This document shows, in pieces, positions 35,242 through 45,277 of a stretch of 64,000 nt of DNA. Numbering within the stretch: position 1 is the first letter of the stretch; every line of letters begins with the position of its first letter. A program made the translations under genes and the position numbers. Origin of the DNA: Dendrocalamus latiflorus. Lineage: Eukaryota; Streptophyta; Magnoliopsida; Poales; Poaceae. Under the pieces are notes generated by a model that made no database searches, was not told the DNA's origin, and was given only the letters and a program-made list of their open reading frames with translations. The stretch spans positions 32,870,749 to 32,934,748 of the forward strand of contig CM029666.1 in the NCBI GenBank assembly GCA_017311315.1, in the 5' to 3' direction.

Positions 35242-35942
35242 GGGAGAAAATCAGCACCAAAACGCGTACGCGTGGCCAGCTTCTCTCTTCGTGGCATAAC
35301 TGCATGGGTCTTAACTTTTCGACACGGACCCGAGTGGACCTACGCGTCCAACGTCCTGACCGAACCAAATTATTGTCGGTATGTATATTAGCAACATACT
35401 GTTACGTTCATATTTCTTTCGAAAAAGCTATCGCACGATTAGGCACGTTTTTGTTTTGTCACGCACCAAGCTAGCAGCCGTTCAATGGATTTAACTGCCA
35501 TCTGACCGCTGAGTTGATGGGGCAAGAGAGGCTGTGACCAGAAGACCATTTTATGTTTGTGTAGTATACACATGAGGTGGGATCCGCTATCAAAAAACTG
35601 TTGCCGATACTTATTGATAGCAGTGTTTTCATAGATAATTCACTAATTAATTTAAAAACAACTAGCTTCTGTTAGAATTTCAAAATATAGTGTTAAGCCC
35701 GTTCATTCTGGCTTGAGCTTCGGACTTCTGGATAGAATTTCAAAAGATAATGTTAGGCCCATTCACCCTAACTTCAGCTTCCAGAGCCAAAAGCCGGAAT
35801 GATCACATTGGCTTCTTAATTTCGGTTCTTTTTTTGCTTTTCCTTTTTGCTTTGAGAGCTAGAAGCCGCTATAATTCAATTTCAGCTAAAAGCCAATAGC
35901 CAGAAGCCGCTAAAAAAGCTAGAATCAATAGGCCCTTAAAGT
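35242..35942. other. Intergenic DNA with a ~60-bp tandem duplication
   Basis: At 35670-35795 a phrase of the type TAGAATTTCAAAATATAGTG...CATTCTGGCTTGAGCTTC occurs twice. It is followed by a segment rich in AGCCGCTA/AAGCCAATAGC words. No gene is present. Confidence 0.45.
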
Positions 35943-36240
35943 ATGATATAAATTTGTATACACGTTCAAGTGGATACATACATCGACTTCATCTAGGTTT
36001 CGTAATCTCCTAGGACTCTTGTTCCTTTGTCTATAAATGTACTGCTATAGTCACATAGTTGAGGAACGCCGAAGTTCCACGTACTTGTAATCTCTCATTA
36101 TATAGTAAATTACACCTTCGTGCGTCTATGTTTTTTCTGGCAATGGTTTTTTACGTTAAATCCGTGTCTCCCGTTCTTATGATTGTCTATTTCTATCGTG
36201 CGTTTTATAACAAGTGGTATCAGACCCAAAGGTTCAAAGG
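35943..36240 (+). mobile_element. Copia-type LTR end with primer-binding site (fragment)
   Basis: TATA-like GTCTATAAATG at about 36031 and a sequence ending TTTTATAACA are followed by TGGTATCAGACCCAAAGGTT at 36215. This is the tRNA-Met primer site as it looks at the start of grass LTR elements. No matching second LTR or polyprotein was seen. The left boundary is a guess. Confidence 0.5.
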
Positions 36241-36349
36241 TCTACCATATTTTTATACAATACTTGTATCTGCCGGGTGGGTCCAAATTTGTAGCCTCAC
36301 CTCCTATGCAATTAGGTACACAACATATGTATTAGTCACGAATGATAGT

Positions 36350-37160
36350 AGATGAAAATATATAGAATGTTGGGTGGTAATTTTCAAAGCAAATGCTAAC
36401 TTCAAGTGCAAATGATGGTATTTTTAAGTAAAAAAGCCCATAAATTGAACTTAGACTAACAATTTTTTTGAACTACAAATGATAACTTATGGTGCAAGTG
36501 ATGATAAAAGACAATCCATCACGACTCAGCAGCGGAGAAATGATTTTTAGGCTGATAATTTATTAAAAATATAGATGGTAACTTAGGGTGTAACGGATTG
36601 TAATTTTTTGAAATTCCTTTTAAATTAAAAATAATGATAATTTCTGAACTTAGGGTGGTAGCTTGTTAAAAATAATGATAATTTCTGAACTTAGGGTGGT
36701 AGCTTGTTAAAACTGCAGCTGATAACTTATGATCAAAATGATGGTAAGTTTTGAAGGTTCGAGTTAATTTTTGGGTTAAAAGTGATGGTGCATAAAATGA
36801 TGGTAAATTCAGAAAATAGGATAGTAATTTATTAACAATGCATATGATTACTTAGGGTGTAGCTGATGGTAACTTTAGTGCAACTGATGTTAAGTTTTAA
36901 AATATTTCAAACTTATTGAAATAGTGGTAATTTTAAACTTAGAGTGATAATTTCTTAAAAATATAATGATAACTTAGAGTTTGAATGATGATAATTCCTA
37001 AAGTTTTCTCTAATTTGTAAATTGATGGTAATTTTAAACTTATGTTGGTGATTCATTAAGCTATCGGTGGTAGCTTAGGATCTAAGCAGATGGTAATTTA
37101 GGTGACTTTCATCTAGTAATTTATTAAAAATTCAGACGATAACTTTTATTTTTAGTTGTA
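36350..37160. repeat. Degenerate tandem repeats (GATGGTAA / TAGGGTGGTAGCTTGTTAAA)
   Basis: Words of the type ATGATGGTAATTT, ACTTAGGGTGGTAG and TTATTAAAAATGCA alternate through some 800 bp. One unit of about 43 bp (GATAATTTCTGAACTTAGGG and flanks) is repeated exactly near 36625-36710. The array is heavily diverged and non-coding. Confidence 0.6.
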
Positions 37161-37439
37161 TTTTTTGGATTTATTGAGTTATATAACATAATTTAGTAGT
37201 AAATGTTATGATAGAAGACCAAATATTTTTAAGGTTATTCTATAAAAGAAAAGAGAAAAGTGAGTGCTCTATAAGACTAAAGAGCACCTAGATGCTCTAT
37301 AATCAATCCCTATTTCTTTAGGTCGATTCTCAAAGAGATGAATAGTGTCAGCCACATGGCCTTTAAATATTTTGGTCCATGAGGCTTTTGAGGGAGACCA
37401 AGTTATTTAGATTAAAGTTTTGACGCTAAGGGGACGGGT

Positions 37440-37757
37440 TGGGCCACCAACTGGCTTTCGGCCATAAGGCCAAGGAGAGAAATTTGAAGATTTGAACTTT
37501 AATTTTGGCTTCTGAATTGAGTTTGAATTTAAAATTTGAATTCCTAGTGGTATTTCCACACAAAATTTTTAGAAAAAATTCTTAGCATCCACTTGACTTT
37601 TAGAAATTTTGAATTCATAATTTTGGGCCAAGGAAATTATTATTAAAATCCTAATCTCCAACAAGACTTCAGGAAAATTTTTAAAATACACCAAAAATTT
37701 TAAAAATTCATGTAAATCATGCATGATTTAACGTGAAGTTAAAATCGAGCTGTTACA
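37440..37757 (-). mobile_element. LTR remnant (minus orientation)
   Basis: AT-rich DNA ends GAGCTGTTACA, the reverse of a grass LTR start TGTAACAGCTC. The far end was not identified. Confidence 0.4.
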
Positions 37758-38482
37758 ACCTATATATGAATATATCCTACTATTTGACCTGCTTGATCCG
37801 TACGTGCCACATGCACGCAGCATCGGCAGATGCAGATGCACAGGCATGCTAACATGTGACCACCGGCTTGTGGTCGCGCGCGCGCCAGTTCGTTTCATCT
37901 GCCCACTCTGCTGGGTTGCATTGGATCCGGCCGTGAATACACGCGCCTGCACGCAGTCGGCTGGTCAGGGTCAACTCAGCTGTTCATTGGATTTTTTTCC
38001 CGGCCTTTTGACCGCATTAGATAAGATTAGATTCGATTCCTGAGAGTCGAAGCAAGCAGAGACCGAAATGACGCTGCATCCGGCGGTGGGGGCCTCACCG
38101 CATCCGGAAACCATTCCAAACCAAGCAGCAAAAACCGCGGGAGCGGCCTCCCGCCAAGATCTTCTGCGCTAGCTCATGTATGGATGCCTGTCGGTTGATG
38201 GATGTCCGAGCGGAATCCTGGCGTCGCCACGGCGCGTTATAGCCGCATGGAATCCCTTGTGCTGTGGGGGTGGTGGTCGCGCAGGTTGGCGCCGCCCATT
38301 TGGACGAAGATGCAGCAGGACGGAACCGGCCGGCCACCTGCGTGATCGATGCATGCGTGTCAGCGAGTGTGTGTGTACCTTGCAGGATCACGGGCTGTAG
38401 GCAGGAGCAGGAAGAGGTGATGGCTAGATTAGTTATGGTCCAAGCTAGCGTTAATTCGGTCATATGCGTGTATGCAAGGGGA
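37758..38482 (+). promoter_or_regulatory. Upstream region of the ACC oxidase gene
   Basis: No coding sequence is convincing. The region changes from AT-rich to mixed composition with CATGCATG and CGCGCGCG words. It is presumed to hold the ACC oxidase promoter; no specific hormone element is claimed. Confidence 0.4.
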
Positions 38483-38492
38483 CTATAAATAG
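38483..38492 (+). promoter_or_regulatory. TATA box of the ACC oxidase gene
   Basis: CTATAAATAG stands 102 bp before the ATG at 38585, followed by a plausible leader. Confidence 0.75.
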
Positions 38493-38584
38493 GAGCTCAC
38501 AATGCTTCGATCTCCACATGCAGCAGCACTAGACTAAGACTACTAGTCAACACTAGCTCTGACCGGACGTACGTACGTCGATTA

Positions 38585-39750
38585 ATGGAGATGGAGATCC
38601 CGGTGATCGACCTCAAGGGGCTCAACGGCGACGACGCCGAGAGGTCGCGGGCCATGGCGCGGCTCCACGACGCCTGCAAGGACTGGGGCTTCTTCTGGGT
38701 ACGCGTAATAAGCACTCTTCTCTAATCTCTATCTCACACTTGTTATTGCCAGGAGACATGTACAAGCAGGCGCTTATACAAGTTAATGGTCACGTACGTA
38801 CGCGGCGCAGGTGGACAACCACGGCGTGGACGCGGCGCTGATGGAGGAGGTGAAGCGCTTCGTGTACGGCCACTACGAGGAGCACCTCGAGAGCAAGTTC
38901 TACGCCTCCGACCTCGCCAAGAACCTGCAGGCCGCCGGCCCTGATGACTCCAGCCACGCTTCCGATCAGGCGGACTGGGAGACCACCTACTTCGTCCAGC
39001 ACCGCCCTAAAACCAACGTCGCCGACTTCCCGGAGATCCCGCCGGCGACACGGTCGGTGCCTGGCTCCCATTTCCGTGACTCCGTCTCCGTCCATCTCAC
39101 GCATGCATCATGCATGCATGCCGTCTCTCCACACTAACACTTGCTTTCTGCCGTGCGTGGTTTCGTGCAGGAAGCTGCTCGACGTGTACATCGGCCAGAT
39201 GGTTTTGCTCGCCGAGCGGCTGGGCGAGTGCATGAGCCTGAACCTGGGCCTCGACGGCGGCCGCATCAGGGACACCTTCGCGCCGCCGTTCGTCGGGACC
39301 AAGTTCGCCATGTACCCAGCCTGCCCGCGCCCGGACCTCGTCTGGGGCCTCCGTGCCCACACCGACGCCGGCGGCATCATCCTGCTCCTGCAGGACGACG
39401 CCGTCGGCGGGCTGGAGTTCCTCAAGGGAGACCGTGAGTGGGTCCCCGTCGGCGCCACCAAGGGCAGCAGGATCTTCGTCAACATCGGGGACCAGGTCGA
39501 GGTGATGAGCAGCGGGGCCTACAGGAGCGTGGTGCACCGGGTCGCCGCCGGCACCGATGGGAGGCGGCTTTCGGTGGCTACGTTCTACAACCCCGGGCCG
39601 GACGCCCTGGTGGCGCCGGCGACGGCAGGGAAGGCGGTGCAGCTGTACCCTGGTCCGTACAGGTTCGGGGACTACCTCGAGTACTACCAGGGCACCAAGT
39701 TCGGCGACAAGGCCGCCAGGTTTCAGGCCGTCAAGAAGCTGTTCGGTTAG
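38585..39750 (+). CDS. ACO: 1-aminocyclopropane-1-carboxylate oxidase (ACC oxidase)
   Basis: Last enzyme of ethylene synthesis: it converts ACC with O2 and ascorbate to ethylene in the cytosol. Three exons, 38585-38698, 38811-39052 and 39171-39750, with GT-AG junctions, give 311 aa, the family length. The N-terminal dioxygenase domain begins IPVIDLKGLNGDD, with ACKDWGFFWVDNHGV at about residue 30. The double-stranded beta-helix domain carries Fe ligands H182 and D184 (RAHTDAGG) and H241 (VVHRVAAG), and the R251-x-S253 motif (RRLSVATFYNPG). FVGTKFAMYPACPRPDLVWG is typical of ACO rather than of other 2-oxoglutarate dioxygenases. It most resembles the rice ACO clade whose members end in DYYQGTKFGDKxARFQAVKKL. 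Codon use is GC-rich at third positions, as in many grass genes. The second ATG at 38591 is an alternative start. Confidence 0.93.
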
Positions 39751-40261
39751 GCAAAGATTCAAAGCCACTCGGTTCATGGACCTTTCATGTTTAATTAATA
39801 GAGTGTATTAGGGTTTGTGTGTTAACTGTGTTTAATCAATCGCGTATTTTTCTGATTAAATTAAATTAGTCAATGCTGCTGCCGATTGGTGCATCGTGTT
39901 TGCTCAATAATTGGGAATGTGTACGCAGCAGGAGTCCTTGTACATGTTGTTCAATGCTTTGTGTGATGTATGATTTGGAGTACAGTTTGTGTCTGAAGTA
40001 TTGGTTAATGTACCTTTTCTGTTCAAAAATATACTCTGTATATGCTGTTTTGGATGTAAACTGGGTCTCCAATCTGTACGTATCCTTCTCCCTTAGGGCA
40101 TCAGTAGTGTATATGTCCTATGGGGGTATTAAGGTGGACCCCACCCAAATTGTAAGGCCTCCGCGTAGTGTATATTGCCACCATCGGCTCTAAACGTGGA
40201 CCCGCTCGGCAGATTAAAAAAAGTTGTACTTCCGCACCCGCGTGTCTCGCGAAACTTCCCC

Positions 40262-40918
40262 CATTTCCTCCAAACCCTTCGGCTCCGCTCCTCGTGCCTT
40301 CCGCCTCCGCTCCCATCGCCGCCGCCCCGTCCCCCCCCCCCCGGCGCCGCCGCCCCGCGATTCTGCAACCGCTGGCACCGGATCTGGCCCTTTCCGCTCC
40401 GCTCCTCGTGCCTTCCGCCTCCGCTCCCATGGCCGCCGCCCCGTCCCCCCCCCCCGGCGCCGCCGCCTCGCGATTCCGCAACCGCTGGCACCGGATCTGG
40501 CCCTTTCCGCTCCGCTCCTCGTGCCTTCCGCCTCCGCTCCTCGTGCCTTTCGCCTCCGCTCCCATGGCCGCCGCCCCGTTCCCCGCCGCTGCCGCCGCCC
40601 CGCGATTCCGCAGCCGTTGGCATCGGATCCGACACTTCGGCATCCGTTGGCACCGGATCTGGCCCTTTCCGGTTTGCTCCTCGTGCCTTCCGCCTCCGCT
40701 CCCACCGCCGCCGCCCCGTTCCCCTCCGCCGCCCGTGGCCCCGTCCAGGAGCAAGAGGAGCAAGATGTACGCGTCCGGGTGGCCGCTCTTGCTCTCCGAG
40801 GCCGCGGTGAAGAAGTATGTGTCTGCTCTCTGAGGCCGCGGTGAAGAAGTACGCGTCTCCGAGGCCGCTCTTGCTCTTCGACCAGCGCCTGCGCCGCCTG
40901 AAGCTCGAGAAGGTGAGG
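40262..40918 (+). other. GC-rich tandem block inside the Pong-like element, possibly captured host DNA
   Basis: A unit of about 114 bp (starting CTCCGCTCCTCGTGCCTTCC, with GCCGCCGCCCC and a RFRNRWHRIW-like reading) recurs about four times from 40283 to 40730. A further short frame follows, KMYASGWPLLLSEAAVKKY, and a second partly duplicated copy ending LFDQRLRRLKLEK at a donor-like AGAAG|GTGAGG (about 40913). It is unlike the AT-rich rest of the element and its plus-strand reading looks like a gene start, so capture of a host fragment is possible. I do not recognise the source. Confidence 0.45.
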
Positions 40919-41084
40919 ATTTGTTTTCTCCCACCGTGCTCCCATGCTTGATCGGTAGTTAATTACTGGAGTTCATTGTCGGTAGTTAGTACTTGTGCGT
41001 TCATTGTTGTTGCAACAAAAAATATTGTGCTTGTGTGGTTGTAGAGTGCAGTACTTGCTCTTTCAGTATTTGTGCATTCATCAA

Positions 41085-41280
41085 GAATACATTGAGTGAA
41101 ATGCAATGGAATACATTGATTGAAATGCAATGGAATCATCAAGAATACGGTATTTGTGGTTGAAGATTAACTGAATACATTGATTGAAATGCAACGGAAT
41201 CATCAAGAATACAGTATTTGTGGTTGAAGATTAACTGAATACATTGATTGAAATGCAATGGAATCATCAAGAATACATTA
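41085..41280. repeat. 64-bp tandem repeats in the Pong-like element
   Basis: Units of the type GAATACATTGATTGAAATGC...GGTTGAAGATTAACT occur about three times between the GC-rich block and the transposase gene. Confidence 0.8.
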
Positions 41281-41363
41281 GTGGTTTATTACAAGCAGTT
41301 CCATATATAATATTAAGTCTGCCTTCAACTGGTTTATTACAAGCAGTTCCATACATTGACTGA

Positions 41364-42677
41364 CTAAACTGAAGTTTCATGACCGAATCGGGTCCATATA
41401 TGCTCTATTAAGTCTGCCTTCAACTGGTGGTGCAATGCAGAATTATGAATATGTGCATTAATTTCAAGTACCCTAGAAAATCCATGAATTGGTCCATTTC
41501 CAAGTCCTACTATGGGCGTCGAAGATCTCCCCTCATCATAAGTCTCATCTAATCTTAGCTGATAGTTATCTCTCTCATCCTCAACTATCATATTGTGCAA
41601 AATAATACATGCATACATAATATCAGCAAGGTCTTCTTGCTCCCAAAGACGTGCTGGTTCACGTATAATAGCCCATCGTTTCTGTAGAATCCCAAATGCA
41701 CATTCTACATCTTTCCTTGCCGACTCTTGCTTTTGCGCAAATAATTTATGCTTCATAGACTGAGGCATAGAGATTGATTTAACAAATGTTGCCCACTCTG
41801 GATAAATTCCATCTCCAAGATAATAGCCCATATTGTATTCAGTGCCATTAACTGTGAACTTTACCTCTGGAGCCCTTCCTTGTAGGACATGTGTGAATAA
41901 TGGTGATTGGTTCAAAACATTTATATCATTATTCGAACCAACTGCACCAAAAAAGGCATGCCATATCCATCGATCTGCCGAAGCGACAGCTTCAAGCATT
42001 ATAGTAGGCACTTTTTGATCACCTCTAGTATATTGCCCCTTCCATGCTACTGGACAGTTTTGCCAATGCCAATGCATGCAGTCCAAACTCCCTAGCATTC
42101 CTGGGAACCCTCTTGCCTCTCCTATGTGTAACAAGCGTTCAATATCCTCATTAGTTGGCCTACGTAGATATTGCTGACCAAAAATTTCTCGCACACCCTT
42201 AACAAATTTAATTAGGCACTGTTTGGCTGTGCTTTCACTCATTTGGAGAGTTTCATCCATAACATCAGCGGGAGAGCCATAGGCCAACATGCGGATGGCA
42301 GCGGTGCATTTTTGTAGAGGTGAAAACCCCTTCTTGCCAAATGCATCTCTCCGTTGACGAAAATACGGAGACCAATTAGAAAGGGCTTCAACAATCTTTA
42401 GAAAAAGATGCTTTCTCATTCGGTACCTTCGTCGGAACTGATATTCAGTGTACAGTGGATTCTCACAAAAATAGTAAGTAACCAATCTGTCATTGGCACC
42501 TTCACGATCTCTATGCACGTACCTCCGTGAGTGAATCCTCGGCTGGGCTAAAAGTCGAGCTTCAATCTTGGCCTCAAGTGGATCATTTATCTCTTCCCAA
42601 ATAAGATCTTCAAGTAAGTCATCACTATTGATGGAGGAACCTGAATGCTCAGACTGGTCTTGTGACTCTTCAGACAT
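41364..42677 (-). CDS. PIF/Harbinger transposase (Pong-like ORF2)
   Basis: 437-aa intact frame. An N-terminal HTH-like part (FRRRYRMRKHLFLKIVEAL) precedes the DDE nuclease domain. The likely catalytic triad is D199 (GSLDCMHWHWQNCP), D289 (LGDGIYPEW) and E325 (KDVECAFGILQKRW). The 35-residue gap between the last two is normal for the family, which cuts and pastes DNA at TWA targets together with ORF1 protein. Other family blocks are KGQYTRGDQKVPTIMLEAVA and IMYACIILHNMIVEDER. No stop or frameshift is present. The start ATG follows a leader with three 40-bp repeats (42746-42845). Confidence 0.95.
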   Translation of the reverse strand: MSEESQDQSEHSGSSINSDDLLEDLIWEEINDPLEAKIEARLLAQPRIHSRRYVHRDREGANDRLVTYYFCENPLYTEYQFRRRYRMRKHLFLKIVEALSNWSPYFRQRRDAFGKKGFSPLQKCTAAIRMLAYGSPADVMDETLQMSESTAKQCLIKFVKGVREIFGQQYLRRPTNEDIERLLHIGEARGFPGMLGSLDCMHWHWQNCPVAWKGQYTRGDQKVPTIMLEAVASADRWIWHAFFGAVGSNNDINVLNQSPLFTHVLQGRAPEVKFTVNGTEYNMGYYLGDGIYPEWATFVKSISMPQSMKHKLFAQKQESARKDVECAFGILQKRWAIIREPARLWEQEDLADIMYACIILHNMIVEDERDNYQLRLDETYDEGRSSTPIVGLGNGPIHGFSRVLEINAHIHNSALHHQLKADLIEHIWTRFGHETSV

Positions 42678-42745
42678 TTTGTGTGTGCAAGAAGATCTGA
42701 TGCATTCTGTTTGTGCTTTCTCTACTTATAGTTGTTGCTCTCCAA

Positions 42746-42845
42746 CAGCTATTTTGCATGTATTTAATGTTTCCCAACAGCTCTTTTGCATGTATTTAAT
42801 GTTTCCCAACAGCTCTTTTGTTGTACTTAATGTTTTCTTTCAGCT
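42746..42845. repeat. 40-bp tandem repeats upstream of the transposase ORF
   Basis: Three units of CAGCTCTTTTGCATGTATTT plus AATGTTTCCCAA lie between ORF1 and ORF2 of the Pong-like element. Confidence 0.75.
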
Positions 42846-43341
42846 ATCTTGCAGAAAGTTCAATCAAATTGGAGTTGAAGCATCTTGAGAGCAGCAAAGA
42901 TAAGTTTCTGTACTTAATGTTTTCTTTCAGCTATTGCTGGCTTTAATTTCTGTACCTTATCATATATTCGTTGGTTTCAGGCGAATGAAATTGAAAGGAT
43001 CCTCTCATGGAGACACAGTACTTAGGTGCTAATGCAGAATGTTGCTTCCTCACAGTTTTCCATTATCAGGTGTGTGTAGTTATCTTATTCTCAGCATATA
43101 ATACTTTTGTTAGAGTATCTCTGTTAGCTAATTAGTCTCCAGTTTGTGAATCATTCTGTGATTTCTCTGTAACTCAGAGCTTTTTTTTTTACCAAAGATG
43201 ATATCAAGGGGTTGCCCTCTTTCAGTTCATAAAATGGCAGCGCTATTGCTACTCTTGGCTTGCCACAAATTACAACTAAACAACCCACTTGCTACATGGA
43301 CATCACACCAAATACAAAGACATATAAGCCTAAACATCAGA

Positions 43342-44559
43342 TTAAGGAAATAATTCCTTGAATAACACATCTAGGAGTTGTCGATGCCTCCTAAGCATGT
43401 CCTCATCATAATGTGATGTATCTTTTTCCATCAAATTTAAGTATGTGTTCAGCCTGGCATTCTTTGCCTTTTCTTTTTGTGCTTCAGCCAATTTTTCCAA
43501 TGCAGCAGATCTTCTTGCAATAGTTTCATTAAACTGGTCATCTTCCAAATTAGAAGATGGTTGTTTGTCTTTCCCCTTCCCCTTTTTCTTCAGCTTTGCT
43601 GCCTTTGCTGCCTTTTGTCCCTCCGGTCTGGTCTGCCTTGTGTCTACCTCTTGGTTGTCCGGGTTGCCAGATGAGGTGTACTCTCCTGATTCAGATATCT
43701 TTGTTCTCTTGTTGTGGTCACCATCCTCTCTAATTCTGCACCATTTGGGTTGGTCTTTGAGTTCTCTCCATAGATACTCAAATGCAAAGGGTTTATTACC
43801 TTTTACTTCTCCTTTGTACATCTCACGGACTTTGTCCATGAGCATATCGTCTGATTGCCCGCTAGACCAAGTGCTTCTTGCACGAGCATAAACACCACTG
43901 AAATGTTTGATAGGCTTGCTAATTATTGCCCAATGACTTTTGCATTGCTTTGATGATCTTCTTCTTCCACTTGAAGGCATGTTAGAATTGAACTCTGCAG
44001 CCACATTCTTCCAGTAGGCATCTCCCTTCTGTCCATTACCTTTAATTGAGTCAACAGAATGCATTAGCCAAGCACTAGCCAACCGTATGTTCTCCTCCTC
44101 ACTCCAATTGCTGCGAGCACCTCTGTTGCCTTCATCAGGGCTGCTACCACTTGAATCTTGGATCTCGATCTCTTCTCTTCGCTGGCTGCAGCTTCCTTCT
44201 CGATCTCCAGCTCCTTGAGCCATGGGTGGTGAACCACTAGCTGCAGCTTCAAAGTTTGCAGCTGAGTGCAAAGACCTTCCTTGATGTTGTACATTCTGAA
44301 AACTTGGTGAACCATATTGTTGATAGTTGCCTGGGATAATATAGGGATTGATGTTTGGCATGAACTGAGAGGGTGGAATGTTTTGAGTAAACTGGGATGG
44401 TGGGATGATTTGGACATACTGAGTTGGTGGGATGTTTTGAGGAAATTGGGATGGTGGAATGTTTTGGCCAAACTGAAATTGGGCAAAATGTGGATGTTCT
44501 GAGGTTGGACTTGGAGGCTCTTGCATCAATTTAGTGAAGCTTTTCCCTGAATGATCCAT
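43342..44559 (-). CDS. Pong-like ORF1, SANT/Myb-like (trihelix-type) DNA-binding protein
   Basis: 405-aa intact frame. The N-terminus carries a run of octad repeats of the QNIPPSQF type (about residues 31-67). A Myb/SANT-like domain spans about 148-230 (RSNWSEEENIRLASAWLMHS, then KQCKSHWAIISKPIKHF) and is followed by FAFEYLWRELKDQPKW, a signature of plant harbinger ORF1 and related 'no apical meristem-associated' C-terminal domains. The C-terminus has a Lys-rich nuclear-signal-like stretch (KLKKKGKGKDK) and a coiled coil. In Pong and mPing systems this protein is needed with the transposase for DNA binding and nuclear import. Both element ORFs point the same way, 664 bp apart. Confidence 0.9.
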   Translation of the reverse strand: MDHSGKSFTKLMQEPPSPTSEHPHFAQFQFGQNIPPSQFPQNIPPTQYVQIIPPSQFTQNIPPSQFMPNINPYIIPGNYQQYGSPSFQNVQHQGRSLHSAANFEAAASGSPPMAQGAGDREGSCSQRREEIEIQDSSGSSPDEGNRGARSNWSEEENIRLASAWLMHSVDSIKGNGQKGDAYWKNVAAEFNSNMPSSGRRRSSKQCKSHWAIISKPIKHFSGVYARARSTWSSGQSDDMLMDKVREMYKGEVKGNKPFAFEYLWRELKDQPKWCRIREDGDHNKRTKISESGEYTSSGNPDNQEVDTRQTRPEGQKAAKAAKLKKKGKGKDKQPSSNLEDDQFNETIARRSAALEKLAEAQKEKAKNARLNTYLNLMEKDTSHYDEDMLRRHRQLLDVLFKELFP

Positions 44560-44621
44560 GTCGCTGTGGTTCTAACCTCCCTCTCCTTTGGTTTATATCC
44601 AGGTGAAAGAGGAGCTCAATG

Positions 44622-44895
44622 GTAGAAAACTGCTGCTGCTGCTGTTCAATGTGGTGGTTGGCAGATGTGCTGTAACTGCTGCTGCTGTTGCTGATAAAAC
44701 TGCTGCTCTGCTGTGCTGTTCAATGTGGTGGTTCGGGGGATATCAAGGGGTTGGCTGCTGCTGCTGTTGCTGTGCTGTTCATCTGCTGTTGTTCCTGTGC
44801 TGTGCTGTGTAGTTTGCTGCTGCTGTTCCTGTGCTGTGTAGTTTGCTGCTGTTGTTCCTGTGCTGTTGCTGTGCTGTTCCTGTGCTGCTGCCGTT
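44622..44895. repeat. CTG-rich low-complexity tract
   Basis: Repeats of GCTGCTGTT/TGCTGTGCTGTTC lie between ORF1 and the right end of the Pong-like element. The ORFs here are composition artefacts. Confidence 0.8.
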
Positions 44896-45277
44896 AATTC
44901 ATCAAGTTTTTTAGGGATTGATATAGATTGATATGCCTACCGTTAATTCAAAAAGGATTGATATAGCTGGCACTATTTATCTTCTGTTTTTTTTGGTTCT
45001 GCAAGAGTTACGCCATTCTGGATGCATTGATACATATTTGCGCCATTCTGGAAGAGTTGTTTCTGGTGGTTGGGGGTTGTGGTAGTTGGTTGTTGGGGAG
45101 AGAGAACATCAGATGTAAAGAAAATTGTATTTTAATGCTTGTGGCCAGGTCTTTAGCTTGAGGACCAGCCTTAAGTTTTTTTTGCTTATAGCCTCCTTAA
45201 GGTCACCCCTGTAATGTATAAGGTCGACCTTAAGGTGGCTTAAGACCCCTGAAATGTATACACTACAGATGCCCTTA

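Larger units (their letters stand above)
40096..45274 (-). mobile_element. Complete PIF/Harbinger (Pong-like) DNA transposon
   Basis: Ends are inverted repeats: left GGGCATCAGTAGTGTATA, right (reversed) GGGCATCTGTAGTGTATA. They are flanked by the 3-bp target duplication TTA (40093-40095 and 45275-45277) typical of the superfamily. Length 5179 bp, close to that of rice Pong. On the minus strand it encodes ORF1 (SANT/Myb-like) then ORF2 (DDE transposase), both open over full length, in the usual order. The left 0.8 kb holds a GC-rich tandem block. It lies 345 bp after the ACC oxidase stop codon. With intact TIRs, target duplication and both ORFs it may be autonomous. Confidence 0.95.

Noticed and set aside
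39097..39777. 226-aa ORF antisense to ACC oxidase
   Set aside because: Mirror of a GC3-rich exon. No family motif and no promoter.
40101..40945. Three overlapping Gly/Arg-rich ORFs (174-277 aa) on the minus strand
   Set aside because: They are the complement of the GC-rich tandem block. Low complexity in every frame.
44588..44897. Cys-rich short ORFs in the CTG tract
   Set aside because: Produced by trinucleotide repeats. No signal peptide or conserved Cys pattern beyond the repeat.
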